Origin: Prevotella sp. UBA2809
GTDB taxonomy: Bacteria; Bacteroidota; Bacteroidia; Bacteroidales; Bacteroidaceae
Assembly: GCA_002351725.1 (NCBI GenBank)
Contig: DEHD01000040.1
Span: forward strand, 1 to 64,000
Length of the DNA stretch: 64,000 nucleotides
Reading direction: 5' to 3'
Made by a program: the position numbers and the translations under genes. The notes under the pieces were generated by a model, which did no database searches, was not told the origin of the DNA, and saw nothing but the letters and a program-made list of their open reading frames with translations. Position 1 is the first letter of the stretch; every line of letters begins with the position of its first letter. Below, piece after piece: positions 52,779 to 59,553 of the stretch.

Positions 52779-52811
52779 GTTGCAAAGATACAAATTATTT
52801 TTGTAACTTTG
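52779..52811 (+). promoter_or_regulatory. Promoter of phoH
   Basis: GTTG (52779-52782) and TAACTTTG (52804-52811) are 21 bases apart. Transcription would begin near 52818, downstream of the first in-frame ATG at 52748. Confidence 0.6.
52783..52790 (-). promoter_or_regulatory. Putative -7 box of the DUF5715-like gene
   Basis: The minus strand reads TATCTTTG, 22 bases before the ATG at 52760. It lies back to back with the phoH promoter. Confidence 0.5.
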
Positions 52812-52837
52812 TGCCCAAATTTAAAAAACTTCAGCAT

Positions 52838-53812
52838 TTGATAGAGAAACATATCGTATTAGAAGATATTGACCCCGTGATATTCTATGGGGTTGGCAAC
52901 GGGCACTTGCAGATGATTCGCTCGCTATTTCCAAAACTGCGCATCATGGCTCGCGACAACGTAATACGCGTGCTTGGCGACGAAGAACAGATGGCTGCAT
53001 TTGAAGAGAGTACTGAAAAACTGCGTGCCCACGTACTACGTTTCAACTCACTAGGCGACGAGGACATCCTTGACATTATTAAAGGTAAGCGTACGCGCGA
53101 TGATGTGCCTGACGGCGTAGTATGTTATTCTATGTCGGGCCGCCCCATCAAGGCGCGCACACCTAATCAGCAGCAACTTATTGAAGCCTACAACAATAAC
53201 GACATGATTTTTGCCGTTGGACCTGCTGGTACAGGTAAGACATATCTGTCAATAGCCCTCGCCGTAAAAGCACTTAAAGACAAGACCGCAAAGAAGATTA
53301 TTCTTAGCCGTCCTGCCGTTGAGGCTGGAGAGAAGCTCGGATTCCTTCCTGGCGATATGAAGGAGAAGATTGATCCCTATCTGCAACCACTCTACGATGC
53401 ACTCGAGGATATGCTGCCACAAGTGAAGCTGCAGGACATGATGGAGAAACACATCATACAGATAGCTCCGCTTGCGTTTATGCGCGGTCGCACACTTAGC
53501 GATGCCGTTGTGATCCTCGACGAGGCTCAGAACACCACTCCCGCCCAGATACGTATGTTCCTAACACGTATGGGCTGGAACACCAAGATGATTATCACGG
53601 GCGACATGACTCAGATAGACCTGCCTCACTCGCAGAAGAGCGGACTTATCGAAGCTCTGCACATATTAAATAATGTAGAGGGCATCGGCATCGTCAATCT
53701 CGATCGAGGCGACATCGTACGCCACAAGCTCGTAACCCGCATAGTCAATGCCTACGAGGAATTCGACAAGGAGATGAAAGGTGAATTTGATAATAACACA
53801 ATAAAGAGATGA
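52838..53812 (+). CDS. phoH: PhoH-family ATPase, TTG start
   Basis: This 324-residue PhoH-like protein has Walker A GPAGTGKT, Walker B VVILDEAQN and an N-terminal KH-like region. PhoH proteins are linked to RNA metabolism and ribosome maturation, with the exact role open. The frame can be read from ATG 52748, but that codon lies upstream of the promoter. Bacteroidales orthologues begin MIEK-VLEDIDPVIFYG, which here corresponds to a TTG at 52838. It overlaps purC by four bases. Confidence 0.9.
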   Translation: MIEKHIVLEDIDPVIFYGVGNGHLQMIRSLFPKLRIMARDNVIRVLGDEEQMAAFEESTEKLRAHVLRFNSLGDEDILDIIKGKRTRDDVPDGVVCYSMSGRPIKARTPNQQQLIEAYNNNDMIFAVGPAGTGKTYLSIALAVKALKDKTAKKIILSRPAVEAGEKLGFLPGDMKEKIDPYLQPLYDALEDMLPQVKLQDMMEKHIIQIAPLAFMRGRTLSDAVVILDEAQNTTPAQIRMFLTRMGWNTKMIITGDMTQIDLPHSQKSGLIEALHILNNVEGIGIVNLDRGDIVRHKLVTRIVNAYEEFDKEMKGEFDNNTIKR

Positions 53813-54765
53813 AAGCATTAACAAAAACAGACTTCAAGTTCGAAGGACAGAAGAGCGTTTATCACGGCAAAGTTCGTGACGTTTACAACATCAACGACGA
53901 TCTGATGGTAATGGTTGCCACCGACCGTATTTCGGCATTCGATGTCGTATTGCCAAAGGGAATCCCCTTCAAGGGTCAGGTACTCAACCAGATTGCAGCT
54001 AAGTTCCTTGATGCCACCACCGACATCTGCCCTAACTGGAAGTTGGCCACACCAGATCCAATGGTAACCGTAGGCCTTAAGTGCGAGGGGTTCCGTGTTG
54101 AAATGATCATCCGTTCAATCCTTACCGGTTCGGCTTGGCGTGAGTATAAGAACGGCTGTCGCGAGCTGTGCGGCGTTAAGCTGCCCGACGGCATGAAGGA
54201 GAACGAGCGTTTCCCTGAGCCTATCATCACTCCAACAACCAAGGCCGACGAGGGTCACGACATGAACATCTCTAAGGAAGAGATTATCGCTCAGGGCATC
54301 GTTTCTGCCGAGGACTACGCTATCATGGAGGACTACACCCGCAAGATCTTCGCTCGCGGACAGGAGATTGCCGCCAAGCGCGGACTCATCCTCGTTGATA
54401 CCAAGTACGAGTTTGGTAAGCGCGATGGTAAGGTTTACCTTATCGACGAGATCCACACTCCCGACTCAAGTCGCTATTTCTATGCAGAAGGCTATGAGGA
54501 GAAGCTTGCCAAGGGCGAGCCACAGCGCCAGCTGTCGAAGGAGTTCGTACGTCAATGGCTCATCGAGCATGACTTCATGAACGAGCCCGGACAGACTATG
54601 CCTGAAATTACTGACGAGTATGCTGAGAGTGTATCCGATCGCTACATTGAGCTCTACGAGCACATCGTAGGCGAGAAGTTTGAGCGAGAGCAGAGCGAGG
54701 GCGACATTGCCGACCGTATCGAGAAGAACGTGAGCGAGTGGCTCTCAGCATTCAAGAGTCGCTAA
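53809..54765 (+). CDS. purC: Phosphoribosylaminoimidazole-succinocarboxamide synthase
   Basis: PurC joins aspartate to CAIR in purine synthesis. The 318-residue protein has YHGKVRDVYNI, the ATDRISAFDVVLPKGIPFKG block and DEIHTPDSSRYF. It is the longer form typical of Bacteroidetes and yeast-type enzymes rather than the roughly 240-residue E. coli type. It starts within the phoH stop and is followed by a heptad-repeat spacer. Confidence 0.96.
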   Translation: MKALTKTDFKFEGQKSVYHGKVRDVYNINDDLMVMVATDRISAFDVVLPKGIPFKGQVLNQIAAKFLDATTDICPNWKLATPDPMVTVGLKCEGFRVEMIIRSILTGSAWREYKNGCRELCGVKLPDGMKENERFPEPIITPTTKADEGHDMNISKEEIIAQGIVSAEDYAIMEDYTRKIFARGQEIAAKRGLILVDTKYEFGKRDGKVYLIDEIHTPDSSRYFYAEGYEEKLAKGEPQRQLSKEFVRQWLIEHDFMNEPGQTMPEITDEYAESVSDRYIELYEHIVGEKFEREQSEGDIADRIEKNVSEWLSAFKSR

Positions 54766-54768
54766 TTA

Positions 54769-54796
54769 TTTAATGTTTAATCATTAATGTTTAATG
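54769..54796 (+). repeat. Heptanucleotide array ahead of menG
   Basis: Four units read TTTAATG, TTTAATC, ATTAATG, TTTAATG, ending four bases before the ATG at 54800. Confidence 0.8.
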
Positions 54797-54799
54797 TAA

Positions 54800-55531
54800 A
54801 TGTACGAGCAGGAAAAAATAACCCCATATCATGATGGTGAGAAAGCCTCGCAGGTAGAGCAGATGTTCGATAACATCGCTCCCACCTACGACAAGCTTAA
54901 CCACCGCCTTTCGTGGGATATTGACAAGGGTTGGCGCCGCAAGGCTATCAAGCAGTTGGCACCATTCCACCCCAAGTCGCTGCTCGACATTGCAACCGGC
55001 ACAGGCGATTTCGCAATACTTTCAGCCCAAATGCTCAAGCCTGAGCGCCTTGTTGGCGCCGACATCAGTGAAGGAATGATGCAGATAGGCCGACAGAAGG
55101 TAGCAGCCCTTGGACTGCAAGACATTGTTACGTTCGAGAAAGAAGACTGCTTACACCTATCATATAATAGCAACACCTTCGACGCCGTTACCGCTGCATT
55201 CGGCATACGTAACTTTGCCGATCTTGATGCAGGTTTGCGCGAGATGTACCGCGTGCTCAAGCCCGGAGGCCATCTCAGCATAGTAGAGCTTACCTCACCC
55301 GTAAGCTTCCCCATGAAGCAACTGTTCCGCATCTATTCGCACACGGTTCTGCCCATCTATGGCCGTCTCATTTCGCGCGACACCAGCGCCTACTCATACC
55401 TCACCAAGACCATCGAGGCTTTCCCACAGGGCGAGCGAATGGTCGACATACTGATGAAGGCAGGCTTTGCCGAAGCCTCGTTCCGCCGACTAACATTTGG
55501 CATTTGTACGATGTATTTCGCAACTAAATAA
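54800..55531 (+). CDS. menG: Demethylmenaquinone methyltransferase
   Basis: This 243-residue SAM-dependent methyltransferase of the UbiE/MenG family makes menaquinone. It has motif I LDIATGTGDFAI and the UbiE blocks FDNIAPTYDKLNHRLSWDID and AFGIRNFADLDAGLREMYRVLKPGG (split across the core). Because Bacteroidales use menaquinone and lack ubiquinone, the demethylmenaquinone substrate is the sensible choice. It lies between purC and aroE. Confidence 0.94.
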   Translation: MYEQEKITPYHDGEKASQVEQMFDNIAPTYDKLNHRLSWDIDKGWRRKAIKQLAPFHPKSLLDIATGTGDFAILSAQMLKPERLVGADISEGMMQIGRQKVAALGLQDIVTFEKEDCLHLSYNSNTFDAVTAAFGIRNFADLDAGLREMYRVLKPGGHLSIVELTSPVSFPMKQLFRIYSHTVLPIYGRLISRDTSAYSYLTKTIEAFPQGERMVDILMKAGFAEASFRRLTFGICTMYFATK

Positions 55532-55542
55532 TTACTAAAGAA

Positions 55543-56289
55543 ATGGACAAGTACGGACTTATCGGCTACCCCTTAGGCCACTCATTCTCCATCAGCTACT
55601 TCAATCAGAAGTTTGCCGATGAAGGCATCAATGCCACGTACGAGAATTTCGAGATTCCGTCGATAGACGATCTTCCCGAAATCATCGACCGCTACCCCAA
55701 TCTGCGCGGTCTGAACGTAACCATTCCCTACAAGGAAAAGGTAATCCCCTTCCTCGACAGCATCTCGCCCGAGGCACGCGCTATCGGAGCCGTAAACGTA
55801 ATCCGTGTGACTCATCAGAAGAATAAAACATTACTCAAAGGCTACAACAGCGATGTTATTGGATTCACCCAGAGCATTGAGCCAATGCTCGACCCCAAAT
55901 GGCACAAAAAAGCACTCATCCTGGGCACAGGCGGCGCTTCAAAAGCCATCAACTACGGACTCAAGTCATTAGGCATAGAGCCTGTATTCGTAAGTCGCTA
56001 CGAACGCCCTGGCACCATTCAGTATCAGAGCATCACTCCCGAGGTAGTTCGCGAGTATAACGTCATCGTAAACTGCACCCCAATGGGCATGTATCCACAT
56101 ACCGACGAGTGCCCGCAGCTGCCTTACGAGGCGATGGACTCACACACCATTCTCTACGACCTTATTTACAACCCCGACCAGACATTGTTTATGCGCAATG
56201 GAGCGAAATACGGTGCCGAGGTCAAAAACGGTCTTGAGATGCTACTGCTCCAAGCCTTCGCCAGTTGGGAATTCTGGCATGAGCGTTAA
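55543..56289 (+). CDS. aroE: Shikimate dehydrogenase
   Basis: AroE reduces 3-dehydroshikimate in the shikimate pathway. The 248-residue protein has GYPLGHSFSISYFNQKF (shikimate binding), LNVTIPYKEKV with the catalytic Lys, and NCTPMGMYP. The nucleotide-binding loop GTGGASKA is intact. It starts 11 bases after menG. No other aro genes are nearby. Confidence 0.95.
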   Translation: MDKYGLIGYPLGHSFSISYFNQKFADEGINATYENFEIPSIDDLPEIIDRYPNLRGLNVTIPYKEKVIPFLDSISPEARAIGAVNVIRVTHQKNKTLLKGYNSDVIGFTQSIEPMLDPKWHKKALILGTGGASKAINYGLKSLGIEPVFVSRYERPGTIQYQSITPEVVREYNVIVNCTPMGMYPHTDECPQLPYEAMDSHTILYDLIYNPDQTLFMRNGAKYGAEVKNGLEMLLLQAFASWEFWHER

Positions 56290-56319
56290 TTTATAATAGA
56301 GATTTTAGAAATAAAAGAT

Positions 56320-57483
56320 ATGGATAATCGTTATATGATGCGTGGTGTTTCGGCCGCAAAGGAAGATGTACACAACGCTATCAAAAACATTGACAAGGGA
56401 ATCTTTCCTCAGGCATTCTGCAAAATCATCCCCGACATCCTCGGAGGCGACCCAGAGTATTGTAACATCATGCATGCCGATGGAGCCGGTACAAAGTCGG
56501 CCCTCGCCTACATGTATTGGAAGGAGACTGGCGACCTCTCTGTATGGAAAGGTATCGCTCAGGATGCCATCGTGATGAATACCGACGATCTGCTCTGTGT
56601 GGGTGCTGTCGACAACATCCTCGTTAGTTCTACCATCGGCCGTAACAAGATGCTCATTCCCGGCGAAGTAATCTCTGCCGTTATCAATGGCACCGACGAG
56701 CTGCTCTCAGAGCTCCGCGAGATGGGTATCGGCATATATCCTACAGGTGGTGAGACAGCCGATGTGGGCGATTTGGTTCGCACCATCATCGTAGATAGCA
56801 CCGTGACCTGCCGCATGAAGCGTTCTGACGTCATCGACAATGCCAACATCCGCCCTGGCGATGTCATTGTCGGATTGTCATCTACAGGTCAGGCCACTTA
56901 CGAGAAGCGCTACAATGGCGGCATGGGTTCTAACGGACTCACCTCAGCCCGCCACGATGTGTTTGCCAAGTATCTGGCCGAGGATTATCCTGAGAGCTAC
57001 GACCACGCTGTGCCTTACGACCTTGTTTACAGCGGCAAGTATAAGCTTACCGACGCTGTTGAGGGTTCGCCCGTTGATGCCGGCCAGCTTGTACTCTCGC
57101 CCACACGCACCTATGCACCTGTAATAAAGAAGCTGTTAGACCAGCTCCGTCCCGAGATTCACGGTATGGTTCACTGCACAGGTGGCGCACAGACCAAGGT
57201 TCTGCACTTTGTTAACGACAACTGCCGCGTGATAAAGGACAACATGTTCCCAGTTCCCCCACTCTTCCGCGCTATCCACGAGTGTTCTGGCACCGATTGG
57301 AAGGAGATGTACCAGGTGTTCAACATGGGTCACCGCATGGAGATCTACGTACGCCCCGAGGTAGCCGAGAAGGTCATCGAGATAAGCAAGAGTTTCAACA
57401 TCGATGCCCAAGTGGTGGGTCACATCGAAGAAGGCCCCAAGAGCCTTACCATCCGCTCAGAATACGGAGAATTCAATTACTAA
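56320..57483 (+). CDS. purM: Phosphoribosylformylglycinamidine cyclo-ligase
   Basis: PurM closes the imidazole ring to AIR. The 387-residue protein has the MMRGVSAAKEDVHNAI start found in Bacteroidales PurM, the ATP/Mg block MHADGAGTKSALAYMYW, and GGETADVGDLV. A strong terminator at 57491-57522 ends the run that began with phoH. Confidence 0.94.
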   Translation: MDNRYMMRGVSAAKEDVHNAIKNIDKGIFPQAFCKIIPDILGGDPEYCNIMHADGAGTKSALAYMYWKETGDLSVWKGIAQDAIVMNTDDLLCVGAVDNILVSSTIGRNKMLIPGEVISAVINGTDELLSELREMGIGIYPTGGETADVGDLVRTIIVDSTVTCRMKRSDVIDNANIRPGDVIVGLSSTGQATYEKRYNGGMGSNGLTSARHDVFAKYLAEDYPESYDHAVPYDLVYSGKYKLTDAVEGSPVDAGQLVLSPTRTYAPVIKKLLDQLRPEIHGMVHCTGGAQTKVLHFVNDNCRVIKDNMFPVPPLFRAIHECSGTDWKEMYQVFNMGHRMEIYVRPEVAEKVIEISKSFNIDAQVVGHIEEGPKSLTIRSEYGEFNY

Positions 57484-57490
57484 AATACAA

Positions 57491-57522
57491 AGAGAGGTTC
57501 AAAACGAACCTCTCTCTTTTTT
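57491..57522 (+). terminator. Terminator after purM
   Basis: AGAGAGGTTC (57491-57500) pairs with GAACCTCTCT (57506-57515), then CTTTTTT. Perfect ten-base stem with a five-base loop. Confidence 0.9.
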
Positions 57523-57994
57523 ATGCATTGATAAACAATATTTTTCGTCTATTATTTGCGGGCCGCACGGCGAAGTGCAGCCAGATGGCGCCATAGCGAT
57601 TCCTTTCTATAAGCAGTTCATCAAACTCCTGCTTGCTTTCATCAGCATAATCAAGTAGGATTGTGGCATAGCGGATTAACTGCTCCATTCCCAGCACGCG
57701 GATATCCACCGCACACCCTGTAAGGTGGTTGCTTGTAGGTACGCCCCCAATCTTCTTATTCAACTGCGGACTGCGATACCCCGAGTTTATTCGGATGGGC
57801 TCCTCGCCCACTCCATACTTGGCATTATACCTTTTACGAAGCACCTCCAGCCATTTTGTGAGGTTAGTGAGGTTCGCGATCGCCTCATGGCTTGGGATGT
57901 TATACACCTCGGGATGACTCCCGCTCTTCGTGAACTCCCCGAGCGAAAAGTGCTCGGAGAGTTTTGCATTTGCATTTAATTGTACTATTTCCAT
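57521..57994 (-). CDS. M15-family peptidase (D-Ala-D-Ala carboxypeptidase-like)
   Basis: This 157-residue protein is a Peptidase_M15_3-type enzyme. It has SGYRSPQLNKKIGG, the zinc-site motif SNHLTGCAVDI and WLHFAVRP near the end. There is no signal peptide, as in phage or cassette endolysin-like members. The ATG at 57994 (MEIVQLNANAKLSEHFSLGEF region) is preferred. An in-frame ATG at 58015 would translate the nonamer array. In Bacteroides, peptidoglycan-cutting enzymes are common neighbours of HU-HIG and smalltalk genes. Confidence 0.88.
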   Translation of the reverse strand: MEIVQLNANAKLSEHFSLGEFTKSGSHPEVYNIPSHEAIANLTNLTKWLEVLRKRYNAKYGVGEEPIRINSGYRSPQLNKKIGGVPTSNHLTGCAVDIRVLGMEQLIRYATILLDYADESKQEFDELLIERNRYGAIWLHFAVRPANNRRKILFINA

Positions 57995-57995
57995 A

Positions 57996-58022
57996 ATGTT
58001 ATGTATGTTATGCATGTTATGT
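57996..58022 (+). repeat. Nonamer array (a), three units
   Basis: The plus strand reads ATGTTATGT, ATGTTATGC, ATGTTATGT with no gaps. It ends one base before the ATG of the M15 gene, which runs on the other strand. Confidence 0.85.
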
Positions 58023-58202
58023 TTACCTCATTACCTTACCGGTCTTCTTAAACACAGCTTTGTTATTACCGCCTTCTAAGAACTCGCCAACCCTTTCCAC
58101 AAGGCCATCCTTAACCAAACGATTAACCCTAACGCGTGCAACAGCCATATTTGATAGTGCGAAGCAGGTCATCACATCAGGCATACCATGCATAACATAC
58201 AT
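58023..58202 (-). CDS. Small winged-helix-like protein, function unknown
   Basis: I do not recognise this product. From the ATG at 58202 it would have 59 residues. The stretch MAVARVRVNRLVKDGLVERV reads like the recognition helix and following strands of a small winged-helix protein. Several in-frame ATGs (58202, 58193, 58184, 58172) fall in or next to nonamer array (b), so the start is uncertain. The upstream extension to 58241 would need a TTG. The stop at 58023 abuts array (a). Confidence 0.5.
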   Translation of the reverse strand: MYVMHGMPDVMTCFALSNMAVARVRVNRLVKDGLVERVGEFLEGGNNKAVFKKTGKVMR

Positions 58203-58207
58203 AACAT
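58181..58207 (-). repeat. Nonamer array (b), three units, inverted
   Basis: On the minus strand it reads ATGTTATGT, ATGTTATGC, ATGGTATGC, exactly 27 bases and in opposite sense to arrays (a) and (c). It covers the probable start of the small winged-helix-like ORF. Confidence 0.85.
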
Positions 58208-58359
58208 CTGTAAAATGAGAAGTAATTAATTGGAGCAACAAGTGCGGCGGAGAAGATAATATTAATAATATATTATATATTAAATATTATATATATTATA
58301 ATATATATAATATCATAATACGCCCTTACAGCCCAGAATATGCACATTCGAGTACGGAC

Positions 58360-58385
58360 ATGTTATGCATGTTATGTTGTTATGC
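58360..58385 (+). repeat. Nonamer array (c), nearly three units
   Basis: The plus strand reads ATGTTATGC, ATGTTATGT, then TGTTATGC with the first A missing. Same sense as array (a). Confidence 0.8.
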
Positions 58386-58536
58386 CCTCCACGCGGCGGC
58401 ACTTCGTTGCCCATAAAATTACGTTTATAAAATAGAAAAATTACGGCTCATAGGGCACGAAGTGGTACGCTAATTTTATTAACATCATTTAACGAAAATA
58501 ACTCGATATATATTTTTTCATTACTTATTATATTCG

Positions 58537-58544
58537 TACCTTTG
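58537..58544 (+). promoter_or_regulatory. Putative -7 box of the HU-HIG gene
   Basis: TACCTTTG matches the consensus and lies 63 bases upstream of the ATG. At the -33 position the sequence is TTTT, a partial match. Confidence 0.5.
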
Positions 58545-58607
58545 CATTGTCAATCATGAGAGACAACATAACTTAAACATTAACCATTTAAAATTACAAA
58601 ACGCATT

Positions 58608-59129
58608 ATGGCAAAGATTTTTTATTTACTGAAACAAAACAAAGCACAGGGTTCTAAGATTTACGGCAAGTGGTTTGCTCACGGCAAGACCATCGAGACC
58701 CTAAACACAAGAAAGATGGCTACTCACATTGCAGAGCACGGCTCTATCTACACACCTGACGTGGTGTTTGGTGTGCTGGAGAAGTTCCGCAGCTGTCTGC
58801 TGGAGATGCTCCTGAATTCGAAGCGTGTGAAGATTGACGGTCTGGGAATCTTCTACACCACTCTCGAGAATGAGAAAGGTGGAGCCGACCAGAAGGACGA
58901 CTTCAGCCCAACCAAGAACCTGAAGGCATTGCACATCCGATTCTTGCCCGATCAGGAGGCTGAGACAAACATCAGCTCACGCGAGTTCATCAAGAAGGCC
59001 GAGTTCGTAAATGCAGAGGCATTAGCTGGACAGCTGCTGGAGAGCGATTCACCAAGCGGCTCAGGTGGCGGAAATGGTGGTGGAGGAAGCACCCAGCCAT
59101 CTGGCGACGTCCCAGGCGAGGGAGATTAA
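58608..59129 (+). CDS. HU-HIG family DNA-binding protein
   Basis: This 173-residue protein belongs to the Bacteroidetes HU-like group with a glycine-rich tail (HU-HIG). The HU-like core covers about 1-130 and includes KRVKIDGLGIFYTTL, matching the GxGxF turn of HU. The tail is Gly/Ser-rich (about 147-165). Such proteins are placed near capsule loci and cassettes in Bacteroides. DNA binding is inferred, and the specific role is not known. It is 61 bases ahead of the smalltalk gene on the same strand. Confidence 0.9.
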   Translation: MAKIFYLLKQNKAQGSKIYGKWFAHGKTIETLNTRKMATHIAEHGSIYTPDVVFGVLEKFRSCLLEMLLNSKRVKIDGLGIFYTTLENEKGGADQKDDFSPTKNLKALHIRFLPDQEAETNISSREFIKKAEFVNAEALAGQLLESDSPSGSGGGNGGGGSTQPSGDVPGEGD

Positions 59130-59190
59130 ACTAACGGAGGGGTAGAACCCCTACCCCTCCAAGTTACAAACCTTACTAATTTAATCAACC

Positions 59191-59292
59191 ATGACAAAGA
59201 GAGAAACCATTAAGTTCATCGTACAGATGATTGCGTCAATCGCAACCGCGATTGTTACAGCCCTCGGAGCTACAAGCTGCATGGGCATGTAG
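59191..59292 (+). CDS. Smalltalk-family small protein
   Basis: Direct translation gives a 33-residue peptide, MTKRETIKFIVQMIASIATA followed by IVTALGATSCMGM. It matches the pattern of the smalltalk family, tiny proteins with one hydrophobic helix and a conserved Cys near the end found directly after HU-HIG genes in Bacteroidales. It may be lipid-modified or membrane-inserted. Function is unknown. A terminator follows at 59300-59324. Confidence 0.82.
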   Translation: MTKRETIKFIVQMIASIATAIVTALGATSCMGM

Positions 59293-59299
59293 CAAAAAA

Positions 59300-59324
59300 A
59301 ATAGGTGAGCACCGCTCACCTATT
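59300..59324 (+). terminator. Terminator after the smalltalk gene
   Basis: AATAGGTGAGC pairs with GCTCACCTATT around ACC, giving an 11-bp stem. The T-run after it is short (TATGTTT). Confidence 0.75.
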
Positions 59325-59380
59325 TATGTTTAAAATTACTCGCTGATTACACACTAACAAATGATTTTTATTGCATTAAG

Positions 59381-59412
59381 TTTGGTCAATCCAAATAAAA
59401 GTAGTACCTTTG
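59381..59412 (+). promoter_or_regulatory. Promoter of orphan RNA (TTTG-N20-TACCTTTG)
   Basis: TTTG (59381-59384) and TACCTTTG (59405-59412) are exactly 20 bases apart. No coding region follows on the plus strand before 59552. Confidence 0.78.
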
Positions 59413-59418
59413 CACTCC

Positions 59419-59552
59419 ATTTTTCTAGTTTATCTAGATAATCTTTTTACCATAGTTAAACTAATTAGTGCCGAGATGGCACGGAAGTTTTTGATTATTG
59501 ATTAATAATTTTGTTTTCAGGAGAACTGGCAGTGATGCTCGTTCTCTTTTTT
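59419..59552 (+). ncRNA. Candidate small RNA of about 130 nt
   Basis: A consensus promoter (59381-59412) is followed by about 130 bases with no ORF of note and then a terminator-like hairpin with a U-run (59521-59552). Internal structure includes GTGCC-GAGAT-GGCAC near 59468-59482 and palindromes such as ACTAATTAGT. I could not match it to SRP RNA, RNase P or tmRNA. The next gene is on the opposite strand, so it is not a leader. Ends are inferred from the promoter and hairpin only. Confidence 0.5.
59521..59552 (+). terminator. Terminator of the small-RNA candidate
   Basis: GAGAAC (59521-59526) pairs with GTTCTC (59541-59546), and the strand continues TTTTTT. The reverse orientation lacks a U-run, so it serves the plus strand. 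Confidence 0.65.
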
Positions 59553-59553
59553 G

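Larger units (their letters stand above)
58242..58607. other. A/T-rich intergenic region with palindromes
   Basis: This gap holds no convincing ORF. 58256-58320 is almost pure alternating A/T with many overlapping palindromes. Nonamer array (c) lies at 58360-58385. A 12-bp inverted repeat with one bulge pairs 58400-58412 (CACTTCGTTGCCC) with 58453-58464 (GGGCACGAAGTG) around 40 bases that include two copies of AAATTACG. The HU-HIG -7 box is at 58537-58544. Confidence 0.7.

Noticed and set aside
59419..59552. Assigning the small RNA as 6S or SRP RNA
   Set aside because: The 5' and 3' ends do not pair as a long rod and no SRP-type apical loop is visible.
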